NCBI GenBank assembly: GCA_013112555.1
Contig: JABFGK010000001.1
Coordinates: 2,206,581 to 2,270,580 of the forward strand
Direction of reading: 5' to 3'
DNA length: 64,000 nucleotides
From: Planctomycetota bacterium
Lineage (GTDB): Bacteria; Planctomycetota; Phycisphaerae; Phycisphaerales; UBA5793
Positions 17,587 through 27,146 of the stretch are shown in pieces. A program made the translations under genes and the position numbers. How positions within the stretch are numbered: the first letter of the stretch is position 1; every line of letters begins with the position of its first letter. The notes under the pieces were generated by a model. That model did not search any database. It saw only the letters and a program-made list of their open reading frames with translations, and had not been told where the DNA came from.

Positions 17587-20500
17587 TTATTGCCCATCTT
17601 CAATCTCGACAACCGACTCAGGCTCGGTCTTCGCTTCGGATTCCTGCTGCGGGTGCTGCGGGTCCCATGCTTCGGCAGGGCGATCCTCGATCCCCCAGCC
17701 ATTATTGCCAAAGAACGTGGGGGTCGACTCGATGCGACCACGGCGCAGTTGGTCCTTTGTGGAGGCCGACAGTGTCATATCCATGATCGCCTCATCGGTG
17801 TACTGCATGGCATCTTCCATGGATGCGACGACATGCGGCGTGATGACGACGAGCAGTTCGGTTTTCTCGCGCCGGTGCAGGTTGGTTCTGAAGGCCGGCC
17901 CGATGATCGGGATGTCGCCGAAGAACGGGACTTTCTGTTTGCGCATTTCGGAGCGGTTCGAGAACAGCCCGCCGATGACGACGGTCTGGCCGTCCTTGAC
18001 GGTCACGACGGTACTTACTTCTCGTTTGTCAATGATCGGCGCGTTGAAGTCCTCACTGATCTGAGTCGTCCTGGCCGACAGGCTCGTGATGCTCGGCTCG
18101 ACTTCCATTCGCACGAACCCATCCGGGCTGATCGACGGCAGGACGTCGAGTATGACACCGATGTCTTTCTGATTGACCGGTGCGTTCGTGTTGCCCTGAT
18201 CGGTCAGCTGCACATACGAGACGATGCTGAGTTCCTGGCCGACCTGGAAGTGGGCCGACTGATTGTTGTTGACCAGAATCTGCGGGCGGCTCAGGACTTC
18301 GAGACGTCCCTGTGCTTCCAGGGCACGGATCAGGAAGTCGAAGTCATCGGCGGACACAGAGAGGTTCGGGACGCCCAGGCCGCTGATGGCTGCGCCGACG
18401 AGGCCGAACGACGATGACGCGTTGAAGTTCGTCTGGTGGGCTTCGAACGACCCGCTGTTCCAGTCCACGCCCCACTGCTCATCACTGTCGAGCGTGACCT
18501 CGGCCAGCATGACGGAGACGAGTACCTGCGGTGGGGAGCGGTCCAACTCGTCGATGATTGCCTTGATGCGCTCCACGTATCGCGGCGAGGCCGAGATGAG
18601 CAAGGTATTGGACTCATCAACACCCACCACCGAGACTTCGCGTTCGAGTTGCTGGATGATGGAGCCGGCACGATCCGGGCCGAGTGTTCGCAAGAGGCGT
18701 TCCTGCTCCTGCGTCAGGAAGTCGGTCAGCGCGGCCGCCACTTCCCCCGCCCGGGCATTGCGCAACTCATGTACCAGTTCCTCACGATTGGCGCCGGTCT
18801 TCTGATCCAGTTCGGTGACGACCTCGTCGACGAGTTCAAGATAGCGTGGGGTGCCGGATACGAGGAGACTGTTCGTTCTTGGATCAACGGTGATCGACAG
18901 CTGCTGCCGCTCGTCCGGCACGGTGATGAGTTCGGTGTCGCCGAAGGTGGCGGCCACGGATTGGTTCATGCCGCCGGAGGGTGGTGCCTGGAGCCCGCCG
19001 CCCATCGCCCCGTCCTGGCCGCCGGGCATTCCCTGGTCAAAGAAGCGACCGCCGCTTCCTGAACCGTCGTCACGCGGCCGCAGGACATAGAGCCGTCCTT
19101 CCTGACGCAGATTGAACAGGTCGCTGAGTATTTCGGCCATCTGAATGGCATCGGCATTGACGAGGGAGAAGATGCGGACTCGTTTCGATCCGGTTTCGGC
19201 GTTATCGAGTTCCTCGATCATCTCCTTGATCATGCGCATGGAGGCTGAAGGGGCTGAGACAATGATCGAGTTCGTGCGGAGGTCCGGTGTCAATCGGATC
19301 GCCTCACGGACGGCGAGGCTGATTTCGGTTTCGGTCGGCTCCTGGCCCGTCTGCTCTGCAATCTCCTCGGCCGTCTGGGTGCGGATAAAGCGGATGATCG
19401 TTGATTGCAGATCGCTGGCACGTCGTCGCCCCCCGGACAGGACGTTGTCCAGTAATGAGACGAGTTCAGCGGAGTTGGCCCCGCGCAATGGGACGATCTC
19501 GATTTCACGAACTTCATTGACCTGGGCTGACTCGAGTTCCTGAATGAGATCACTGATCGCCCTGACATCCGACGCTGCAGCCGAGATCAGTACGGCATTG
19601 ATCCGTTCGTCAGCCGTGATACGGATGGTTCCCTCGCCGCGTGTTCGATTTGCTTCGCGCACATACAACTGGTCGAGGAGTTCGACCATCCGATCAGACC
19701 GTGAGTTCTTCAGCGAAACGATTTCGACAACATCGTCGGTCGCTGCCATCCTGCCGGCTTCCTCCAGCGTCAGCATGAACTGCTTGAGCACTTCGAGGTT
19801 CTGATCCGAGGCAGCCACGATGAGCGTGTTCGAGGCCGGGTCGGCCTGGATGGAGGTCCGGTCCCGGTCGGAGACGCTGTCGCCGAGCGTGCGTTCTCGC
19901 TCGGTCATCAGTTGCTGAAGGCGCGGGGCGAGGTTTTCGGCACTGTTCGTCCCCGTGACCGCCACGACATGCAGGCCGACGGCTGGGTTGAGCGGTGTGC
20001 CTTCAAGCGTGTCGACCAGTTGGCGGATGCGATCAAGGTCTTCGTCATTGGCTGTCACGAGCAGACTGTTTGAGCGCGTATCCGTGAGGATGAGCGGCTT
20101 TTCACGGGCGGCCAGTTCGCGCGGCAGGTCGGCGTACTGGCGCTCCATGACCTGCTCGATCGCCTCGGCCACGGCCGCAGCGTTTGCTTTGTCCAGTGGG
20201 ATAACGCGGACATCGTTCGTGGCAGATTCACTGGACTCATCGAGTGCCTGGGCCAGTTGGGCCACCACTTCAAAAGACTCGTTGCCGGCTGATACGAGGA
20301 GTTGATTGGTGCGCGAATCGGCAATGATGGTGGCCTGTTCCAGTTCGGCAGCCTCCGGCTCAACGCGGCGGAGCCGTTCGAGACGGGCATTCATCAGTTG
20401 CTGAATCTGCGGGGCAATCAGTACGGCTGAGGCTGTATCGAGCGCAATCATCCGGATTTCGCGCAGATCAGGCAGGCGCTCGGCATCAAGTGACTCGAGC

Positions 20501-22074
20501 AGTGATTCGAGTACGGTGAAACTGCGCGGGCTCGTCGTGACAATGATCGAGTTTGTGCGCTCATCCGGCTGGGCTGCCACCCGATCCTCAGGGCGAATGG
20601 CCTTGCTCTGCACCTGCTGATCAAACAAGCGTGTCACGACGGACGCGACTCGGGCGGCTGACGCGTGGTCAAGCGTGTAAACCCGGACGGCATTGCTCGG
20701 GGCAGCAGCCTCAATGTCGAGCATAGAGACGAGCGAGCCGACGGCATCAATGTTCTCAGGCGTGCCCACCACGATCAACGAGTTCAGTTGCGCATCAGCG
20801 CGAACGAGCAGTCGTGACATGGGAACGAACAGGTCGGACTCGACGATGTCGCCTTGTTGGCCGTTGTCGTCAGCCGGCCATTTCACGACGCGCAGGCGCC
20901 CGACCTGCTTTTGCATGGCACTGTCGGCCCTTGAATCGGCCACCCCGCGAACGAGGACTTCGTCAATGGTCTCTGCCAGTTCCTGTGCATCGGCGTAGCG
21001 CAGTTGAATGATGCGCGGCTCGATCCACTGGGCCGTGTGATCGGCATCAAGCCGCTCGATCATGATGTCGACCAGGGCGAGGCCTTCCTCCCGACCGGCC
21101 ACGATGAGCATGTTCGTCCGCTCATCGACGGTCATCGCAATCTCGCCGAGCAGGGCATGCCCGGTCTCGCTGGCCGGCTGGCCTTCGATATCGGTGCCGG
21201 GTTGGGTCCTGAGCCGTTGGCCCTGCTGGAACAGATCGGAGATCACGGATCGCATCATGTCGGCTGAGACGTTTGACAGCGGGTACAACCGCACGAGGAC
21301 TGCATCGGTGACCGGCAGCAGGTCGAGCAGTCCGGCCAGTTCCTCCAGCGCATCGCAGTTGGCAGCGGTGGAGGAGAGAATCAGTGCATTGATACCCGGT
21401 GCTTCCATGACTCGAATCGGCTGATCCAGGTCGAGGACGAAGTCGTCGTCGTCAGCCCCGAAGCCGCCTTCGTGCAGTCGGAGTCGGCGTATCTGCTCCT
21501 GTACGGCCCGTGCCAGCGGGGTTTCGACATCCTGCTGTTTCGGGGTCAGCATGTCGCGAAGCACCGAGGCAACGGCGGAGGCTTCGGCCGTATGCAATGG
21601 CACGATCCGAAGTTCTGCTTCGGCGTGCGCCAATGCCGGTTCAGCATCCAGCGGGCCGATGATACCCAGGAGGCGTTCGCGATCGGTCGGGTTGGCCAGC
21701 ACGGCTATCGCGCGGCGGCCGCTGAGCACGGTGATCGTGACCGGCTCGGCAAGCAAGCCGGGTGTGCCGTCCTGAGCCAGTTTCGTCAGGCCGAGTGCTT
21801 CGAGTACGCGCTTCATCTCCTCGGGGGCCACGTTTTCGAGCGGCACGACGTAGATCTGGCGATTGCCACCGGGGCCGAGGGCATCGAGTTGCTCGACGAC
21901 ATCCTTGACTTGTTCAAACAGTCTGGCACTCGAGGCAATGACAAGGCTGTTGGCCCCGGCATCAACCTGAATGGACAGCGGTTCGCCGGTGTGCTGTGCG
22001 GTCGTCTGGAAGGTACGTTCGACGGCCTGAGCGACATGGGCCGCGGCTGCCTGGTTCAACGGCAACACGCGCAC
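17587..22074 (-). CDS. gspD: Giant secretin, C-terminal segment: 13 N1 repeats plus GspD secretin domain
   Basis: A 1,495-residue open segment that opens inside the repeat array (GTG at 22074, no ribosome site). It carries about 13 N1-type repeats of 80-110 residues, each ending in the signature DxRTNSLIVxx followed by a helix and LD. From about 18545 to 17845 lies the secretin domain: VLVSVMLAEVTLDSDEQWGVDW, LSRPQILVNNNQSAHFQVGQ, IDKREVSTVVTVKDGQTVVIGGL and FRTNLHRREKTELLVVITPHVV. These are the conserved outer-membrane beta-barrel motifs of GspD. The last 85 residues are polar, a possible pilotin-binding tail. It is the continuation of the segment at 22056-27146, from which it is separated by one missing G in a G-run (22080-22083). 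Confidence 0.88.
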   Translation of the reverse strand: MRVLPLNQAAAAHVAQAVERTFQTTAQHTGEPLSIQVDAGANSLVIASSARLFEQVKDVVEQLDALGPGGNRQIYVVPLENVAPEEMKRVLEALGLTKLAQDGTPGLLAEPVTITVLSGRRAIAVLANPTDRERLLGIIGPLDAEPALAHAEAELRIVPLHTAEASAVASVLRDMLTPKQQDVETPLARAVQEQIRRLRLHEGGFGADDDDFVLDLDQPIRVMEAPGINALILSSTAANCDALEELAGLLDLLPVTDAVLVRLYPLSNVSADMMRSVISDLFQQGQRLRTQPGTDIEGQPASETGHALLGEIAMTVDERTNMLIVAGREEGLALVDIMIERLDADHTAQWIEPRIIQLRYADAQELAETIDEVLVRGVADSRADSAMQKQVGRLRVVKWPADDNGQQGDIVESDLFVPMSRLLVRADAQLNSLIVVGTPENIDAVGSLVSMLDIEAAAPSNAVRVYTLDHASAARVASVVTRLFDQQVQSKAIRPEDRVAAQPDERTNSIIVTTSPRSFTVLESLLESLDAERLPDLREIRMIALDTASAVLIAPQIQQLMNARLERLRRVEPEAAELEQATIIADSRTNQLLVSAGNESFEVVAQLAQALDESSESATNDVRVIPLDKANAAAVAEAIEQVMERQYADLPRELAAREKPLILTDTRSNSLLVTANDEDLDRIRQLVDTLEGTPLNPAVGLHVVAVTGTNSAENLAPRLQQLMTERERTLGDSVSDRDRTSIQADPASNTLIVAASDQNLEVLKQFMLTLEEAGRMAATDDVVEIVSLKNSRSDRMVELLDQLYVREANRTRGEGTIRITADERINAVLISAAASDVRAISDLIQELESAQVNEVREIEIVPLRGANSAELVSLLDNVLSGGRRRASDLQSTIIRFIRTQTAEEIAEQTGQEPTETEISLAVREAIRLTPDLRTNSIIVSAPSASMRMIKEMIEELDNAETGSKRVRIFSLVNADAIQMAEILSDLFNLRQEGRLYVLRPRDDGSGSGGRFFDQGMPGGQDGAMGGGLQAPPSGGMNQSVAATFGDTELITVPDERQQLSITVDPRTNSLLVSGTPRYLELVDEVVTELDQKTGANREELVHELRNARAGEVAAALTDFLTQEQERLLRTLGPDRAGSIIQQLEREVSVVGVDESNTLLISASPRYVERIKAIIDELDRSPPQVLVSVMLAEVTLDSDEQWGVDWNSGSFEAHQTNFNASSSFGLVGAAISGLGVPNLSVSADDFDFLIRALEAQGRLEVLSRPQILVNNNQSAHFQVGQELSIVSYVQLTDQGNTNAPVNQKDIGVILDVLPSISPDGFVRMEVEPSITSLSARTTQISEDFNAPIIDKREVSTVVTVKDGQTVVIGGLFSNRSEMRKQKVPFFGDIPIIGPAFRTNLHRREKTELLVVITPHVVASMEDAMQYTDEAIMDMTLSASTKDQLRRGRIESTPTFFGNNGWGIEDRPAEAWDPQHPQQESEAKTEPESVVEIEDGQ

Positions 22075-25000
22075 GGCAACCCCTCCCGGCCGGACGTTTC
22101 CTCGAGCGCTCGTGCCAGGGCTTCGATCTGCGTGAACTCCTCGTCCTCAGCCCGAACGATGACCGTGTTGGAGGCCTTGTCCGAGGTAATCAGGACGCTT
22201 TTTCGGCCTGCAGCGCGCCCGATCGACCCACCCTGCCGACCGGCCCCACTAATCTGTGCATACATGCTGCGGAGTGACTCGGCCACGCTGACGGCATCGG
22301 CGTCGGCGAGCGGGATCAATCGGACCGGAGGCAGCATTGCAAAGTCGGCGACATCCAACTGTTCGATGATGGCTTCGATCTTGGTCAGGTTCTGACGTGA
22401 GGCCGACACGATAATCGAGTTCGTCAACGGCTCGGAGGCAGCACGCACGACCGCGGTATCCTCGACGAGAATCCGTGGTTGTTCGGCCTGCCCATTGGCA
22501 TCAACTGCCCCATCGCCTCCGCCGCCACCTCGGCGCTGCTGGTTGTCCCCTCCCCCACCACCGCCGCGCCCGCGACCGCCCTGCACCTCCGGCGCAAAGG
22601 CCTGATTGATGGCCGTTGCAACCGAGCTCGAATCGGCATACTCAAGTGCAATGACCTTCAACTGCAACGACGAGTCGTATTCCTCGGCATCGAGTTTCGC
22701 GATCAACTCCCGGATACCGGGCCACTCGGTCTCCTCGGCCGAAATGACGAGGCTGTTCGAAGCCGGGTCGGGCACGATTGATACATTCCGTTTGCCCGGA
22801 GTGTCGGCCTCGAATGCATAGCGGCCGTAGAACACATCGAGCGCTTCGGCCACTTTCTCAGCCTGGGCAAACTCCAACGGGACGAACTCGGTGGTTCGCG
22901 CGCGCTGGCTCGGAATGTCGATCTGATTCAGTATCTGCTCGATTTCGGAGTGCTGGTCGGTGGTCGCAGCGACGATCAGCGTGTTCTCGCGTGTTGAATA
23001 ACTGACCGACGGGGCCGGATCCTGGGCGGCTGCCCCGGACCGTCCACGCATCGACATGAGTGTACTGAGCGTACTCCGCACCTCACTGGCCACCGCGTGC
23101 TGCAACTCGTAGATGCGGAACTCTCTGGCACTCACCACCGGGGCCTGATCGAGTTGGGCCACCATCTCCTCAATCAACGGCATCGATCCCGGTGTGGCCA
23201 CCACGATCAGGGAGTTGTTGCGGAAACTCGGTGTGATTGACGCCTGGACCTCGACGGCTTGGCCTGTTTCGTCTTCTTTCTCGATCACGTACCGCGTCAC
23301 GGCAGCATCAAGGTCCGGTCGACCCCCGGCGCCACGCCGTCGCCCCACTCGACCGGCCCCGCTCGCATCCAGGCCGAGCGTCTGCGTCAGCAACTGGGCG
23401 ACTTCATCGGCCCGTGCGTTGGACAAGGCGATCGTCCGGATCACCTTCAACTCATCGGCTGCCGGCGCATCGACCAGATCGATGACGGCAGCAATCTCAG
23501 CCTGGCGATCCGACGGCGCGCTGATGATCAGGCTATTGGTTCGTGCATCGGCGGTGACAAGGACTCGCTGGTCGGCTGCCACGCCCCGGCTCGGGAACAG
23601 TTGGCCGATGGTTCCGAGCGCCTCGATCGAGCGTGCATAGTCGAGGACATAGAGCTCGACGACGCGGTCATCGCCCTCGGACGGCACGTCAATGTGCGTC
23701 AGCATGTCGCGGATGACGGCCAGTTGCTCTTGCGTGGCTGACACGACAAGTTTGTTCGCATCGGCCGCCGGTGTCATCGTCAGGTCCGGTTCGGGCAAAC
23801 GGGCTGATCGGGCGCGATCTCGAAAGAAGCGAGCGAGGCTCCCGGCCACGTCGTTGGCCCGGGCATGCTTCAGTGCGATCACTTCAATGATCTGATCCGG
23901 TCGTTTGGCAGCAGTATCGAGCGACTCGACGAACTCGACGACCGGCCCGAGGTCCTCCTCCTGGCCGGACACGATCAGCAACTTGCTGCGTGGGTCGCTG
24001 AGAATCTTCAGTTCGTCCGGGTCCGGTTCGCCGTACCACCACCACGGGTTGTCCTGCGAGATGAACGCATCGCGGACGGCCCGTGCAATGAGGTCGGTAT
24101 CGCCGTGCTTGATTTCAAGAACGCGCACGGACCTGGCATTCTGCTGTGAGAAGGGGACGTCGAGCGCCCGAATGACGTTTTCGACCAACAGGAAGTTCTC
24201 ACCGGTGCCGCTGACGATCAGTGAGTTGCTTCGCCGGTCTGCCTGGATGCTCAGTTTCCCCCGGCTCTCGGTTCGACCGCCCCAACGCCCGGCATTCGAG
24301 TCATACGTCAGGTCCCAACTCATACTGCTCACGATGGTGAGCAGGTCCTCTGCCTTCGCATGCTTGAGCGCGACGATCTCGAATTTCAGATCCTGAGCCT
24401 CCGAGGGCGCATCCATGATGGCCACGATGCGCTCGACTTCTGCAAAGTCATCGTCCCCGGCTGAGACGAGGAGTGTACTTGAGCGCGTATCCCCCACGAT
24501 GCTGACGAGTCGTCGAGAACGAGCCTGGCCCGGTCGTTGGTTGAGTTTGGCCTGATCGTCAAAGAACTTCTGCAGTACGGTCGCGACTCGCTCCGCTTCG
24601 GCCCGCTCCAACTTGATCGTCCGCAAGGGCAGATCGACCACATCGGAACGGTCCATTTCGTTCACGAGTTCCTGAATGGTGGCCAGATCTTCCTGGCCGG
24701 CCCGGACCAGCAGCAGTTGTGAGCCGTCGTCAGGAACGATCACGACTCGTTCCTTTCGCCCCTTGTCCGATCCGATCACGATCTCATCAATGACACCCTT
24801 GACCCGGCTCGGGATCGCGGTCGTCAACTGAATCACGGTCAAGTCAGCAGCCTGCTCTGCCAGGGGGGCATCGAGCGCTGCGAGCAGCCGATCCACTTCT
24901 GCGAACTGCGACTCCGTGCCGGTGACAACCATGGAGTTCGTGCGGGAGTCGGCAGCAAACTGTGCCTGGACGAGCAACCCGCCCGAACGGCCGACCTGCT

Positions 25001-27146
25001 GACGCTCTGCCTGGAACTGAGATTGAAAGACGCGCTGCAGCGTCTGGACGACCTGTGCGGCATCGGCGTACTGCAACTGGTACTGCCGGATGGCAGCGAC
25101 GTCACCCATCGGTGATTGGTCGATCAGTTCGAGGAAGCGATCAATGATCACGAGCGAACTTGATGGAGCAGTCACGATCAGGCCGTCATTGCCGGGTGTG
25201 ACGGCGACCGAGACATCAGTCGGATCAATGGCAGCCGTGAGCCCGTCCGCGGCATCCTGCCCCTGCTGAAGCAGCAGGTATTCACGCATTCGATCGACCT
25301 GGCGGCCGCTCGGTCGCCTCCCGGTTCCCGATCGACGCCCCCCAGCACCCGGCGACTGCAGCAGTTCGTTCAACGATTGCTGGGCCCGGTCGGCCGTCAC
25401 GCTGGTCAGTGAGTACACCTTGACGGCCAGTGGCTCCGCATCGACATCCGACCGAGCCAGCGCGGCGATCAGTGAGCCGATCATGGTAAAGTCGGCATCG
25501 TTGGCCGTCACGTTCAGGCCGGGGCCGTCCGGATCGGCAATGACCTGCACCGGCCCGGACATCACGGAGGCCTGCCCACGTCGCTGCGTCACTGCCTGGG
25601 AAACGAGGTTGGCCATCTGGGCCGGGTCCGTCGTCTCAGCGAGCGTGACATACCTGATATGAGCCGGCATCTGCGGCATCTGGTCTTCGATCCGTCGTGC
25701 CAGTTCCTCGACCCGACCCGCAGCGTAGGCCGACCCGAAGACGATCAGGCTGTTGCTTGCTTCGTCCACCGCAATGAGAAGTCCGTCTGATTCGGGCGCA
25801 TCCTGGGCCGGGGGGGCACTCGTCGCGCTCACCGGCATGGATTCAGTGTGAACCGTCGCCTGCTGAGATGCGACCAATGTGGAGCGGTCCGGGTGCGACT
25901 CCTCCGCTTTGTTCACAACAACGGGCGCAGATGGGATGGTCGTGCTTGCGGATTCTGGATTGGGGACGGCTTGACCGATGCGTGCGAGTTCAGGCATCAC
26001 GATCGGGAGTGGCGGCTGAGACGTGGCGACCATCGGTCGCGGTGTCTGCTCGGCTGTCGATGGGACCGGCGTCGGGATACCGACAGTCACGACCTGCTCA
26101 TCACCGAAGTCCCACGAGACCTCCTGCCCGGGCCATTTCAGTTCGATGCGATCAACCGGCTCATGCAGCACGGTGCGCAACTGCTCGTTGGCCGGCGGGA
26201 CCGGGGTGACCTGCGCCAGCACAGCAAGTGCCACCACGCGCTGCTGCCAGAAGCCGTTGCCGGCATGAGGAAGGCAGCCGGTTTTCCCTTCTCTCGTGCC
26301 GCTCTTGTCTTCTGATTGTCGCTTGATCAACTCGTCGACGGAGATGACTTCGACGGCCGGCCCACCGCTTTGCTCGAGCAGGCGGCGCAATGCCTCGGCT
26401 GTCTCCCGCGCGTTTGACTTGGAGCGATCGAGTTGGATCAGGCGCATCTGCCGCGAACCGGTCAGTGCATGGGATTCAATCTGGCTGATCACATCGTCGA
26501 TGACGCGAAACTGGGCATCGGTGGCCCGCACGATGAGGCTGTTGGCCTGGCTGTCCACTCGAATCACCGGTGCCGGCCCGGTCTCTCCTGTTGTTCCCAC
26601 TTCGTCGGCGACGACGGCTTCCAGGTTCGTTGCCACCTGCTGCGCATCAGCATTGCGCAGCGCAATGACCCGGACGGAGCGGCGTTGGTCCGGGTCGCCG
26701 GTGGCCGGGTCCACATCGAGTTGTCGCACCATTTCCTCGGCCACGTCGGCCATGTGCCCGGTCGCACTGATGACGACGGCATTCAGACGCGGTTCGGCAG
26801 CAACTCGTACCTCATCACTCGTGTCCAACGGGCTGCGAGAGGATGCCCCGCGCCGCCACATGTCGTACATGATCCAGGAATCGACCTGTTCTCCGGACAG
26901 CAGTTGTTGCACCACCGGGGCGACCTGCTCGGCTCGACTGTGTTCGAGATACACCGTCCGCACCTGGACCTGATCGACGGCCATCCCCTGATCCAAGGAG
27001 ACGAGCAGCTGTTCAATCTCAGCGAGTTTGCCCGGTGGGGCTGAGACAATCAGGCAGTTGGTGGACGGCTCAGCCACGATCGTCGCACGGGACGGCGCGC
27101 ATGTTTGCGAGGCGGTTGGCACCGCCTCCCCGGCGACCACCGCCAT
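22056..27146 (-). CDS. gspD: Giant secretin, middle segment: about 18 N1 repeats
   Basis: A 1,696-residue open segment, out of frame with both neighbours by one base. It consists of N1-type repeats (for example SNSLIVSGTGENF, TNSLIISAPSDRQ, SNSLVISAEETEW), each with the beta-alpha pattern and a 'VIALxxADAxxVA' helix. Between about 26288 and 25796 the repeats are interrupted by some 165 residues with a hydrophobic stretch (QQRVVALAVLAQVTPV) and a Pro/Thr/Ser-rich linker. This looks like the relic of a signal peptide and suggests the array arose by fusion of secretin-like genes. A Gly/Arg-rich insert (GGRGRGGGGG) lies near 22560. The segment ends out of frame at CACCR. Confidence 0.85.
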   Translation of the reverse strand: MAVVAGEAVPTASQTCAPSRATIVAEPSTNCLIVSAPPGKLAEIEQLLVSLDQGMAVDQVQVRTVYLEHSRAEQVAPVVQQLLSGEQVDSWIMYDMWRRGASSRSPLDTSDEVRVAAEPRLNAVVISATGHMADVAEEMVRQLDVDPATGDPDQRRSVRVIALRNADAQQVATNLEAVVADEVGTTGETGPAPVIRVDSQANSLIVRATDAQFRVIDDVISQIESHALTGSRQMRLIQLDRSKSNARETAEALRRLLEQSGGPAVEVISVDELIKRQSEDKSGTREGKTGCLPHAGNGFWQQRVVALAVLAQVTPVPPANEQLRTVLHEPVDRIELKWPGQEVSWDFGDEQVVTVGIPTPVPSTAEQTPRPMVATSQPPLPIVMPELARIGQAVPNPESASTTIPSAPVVVNKAEESHPDRSTLVASQQATVHTESMPVSATSAPPAQDAPESDGLLIAVDEASNSLIVFGSAYAAGRVEELARRIEDQMPQMPAHIRYVTLAETTDPAQMANLVSQAVTQRRGQASVMSGPVQVIADPDGPGLNVTANDADFTMIGSLIAALARSDVDAEPLAVKVYSLTSVTADRAQQSLNELLQSPGAGGRRSGTGRRPSGRQVDRMREYLLLQQGQDAADGLTAAIDPTDVSVAVTPGNDGLIVTAPSSSLVIIDRFLELIDQSPMGDVAAIRQYQLQYADAAQVVQTLQRVFQSQFQAERQQVGRSGGLLVQAQFAADSRTNSMVVTGTESQFAEVDRLLAALDAPLAEQAADLTVIQLTTAIPSRVKGVIDEIVIGSDKGRKERVVIVPDDGSQLLLVRAGQEDLATIQELVNEMDRSDVVDLPLRTIKLERAEAERVATVLQKFFDDQAKLNQRPGQARSRRLVSIVGDTRSSTLLVSAGDDDFAEVERIVAIMDAPSEAQDLKFEIVALKHAKAEDLLTIVSSMSWDLTYDSNAGRWGGRTESRGKLSIQADRRSNSLIVSGTGENFLLVENVIRALDVPFSQQNARSVRVLEIKHGDTDLIARAVRDAFISQDNPWWWYGEPDPDELKILSDPRSKLLIVSGQEEDLGPVVEFVESLDTAAKRPDQIIEVIALKHARANDVAGSLARFFRDRARSARLPEPDLTMTPAADANKLVVSATQEQLAVIRDMLTHIDVPSEGDDRVVELYVLDYARSIEALGTIGQLFPSRGVAADQRVLVTADARTNSLIISAPSDRQAEIAAVIDLVDAPAADELKVIRTIALSNARADEVAQLLTQTLGLDASGAGRVGRRRGAGGRPDLDAAVTRYVIEKEDETGQAVEVQASITPSFRNNSLIVVATPGSMPLIEEMVAQLDQAPVVSAREFRIYELQHAVASEVRSTLSTLMSMRGRSGAAAQDPAPSVSYSTRENTLIVAATTDQHSEIEQILNQIDIPSQRARTTEFVPLEFAQAEKVAEALDVFYGRYAFEADTPGKRNVSIVPDPASNSLVISAEETEWPGIRELIAKLDAEEYDSSLQLKVIALEYADSSSVATAINQAFAPEVQGGRGRGGGGGGDNQQRRGGGGGDGAVDANGQAEQPRILVEDTAVVRAASEPLTNSIIVSASRQNLTKIEAIIEQLDVADFAMLPPVRLIPLADADAVSVAESLRSMYAQISGAGRQGGSIGRAAGRKSVLITSDKASNTVIVRAEDEEFTQIEALARALEETSGREGLPCACCR

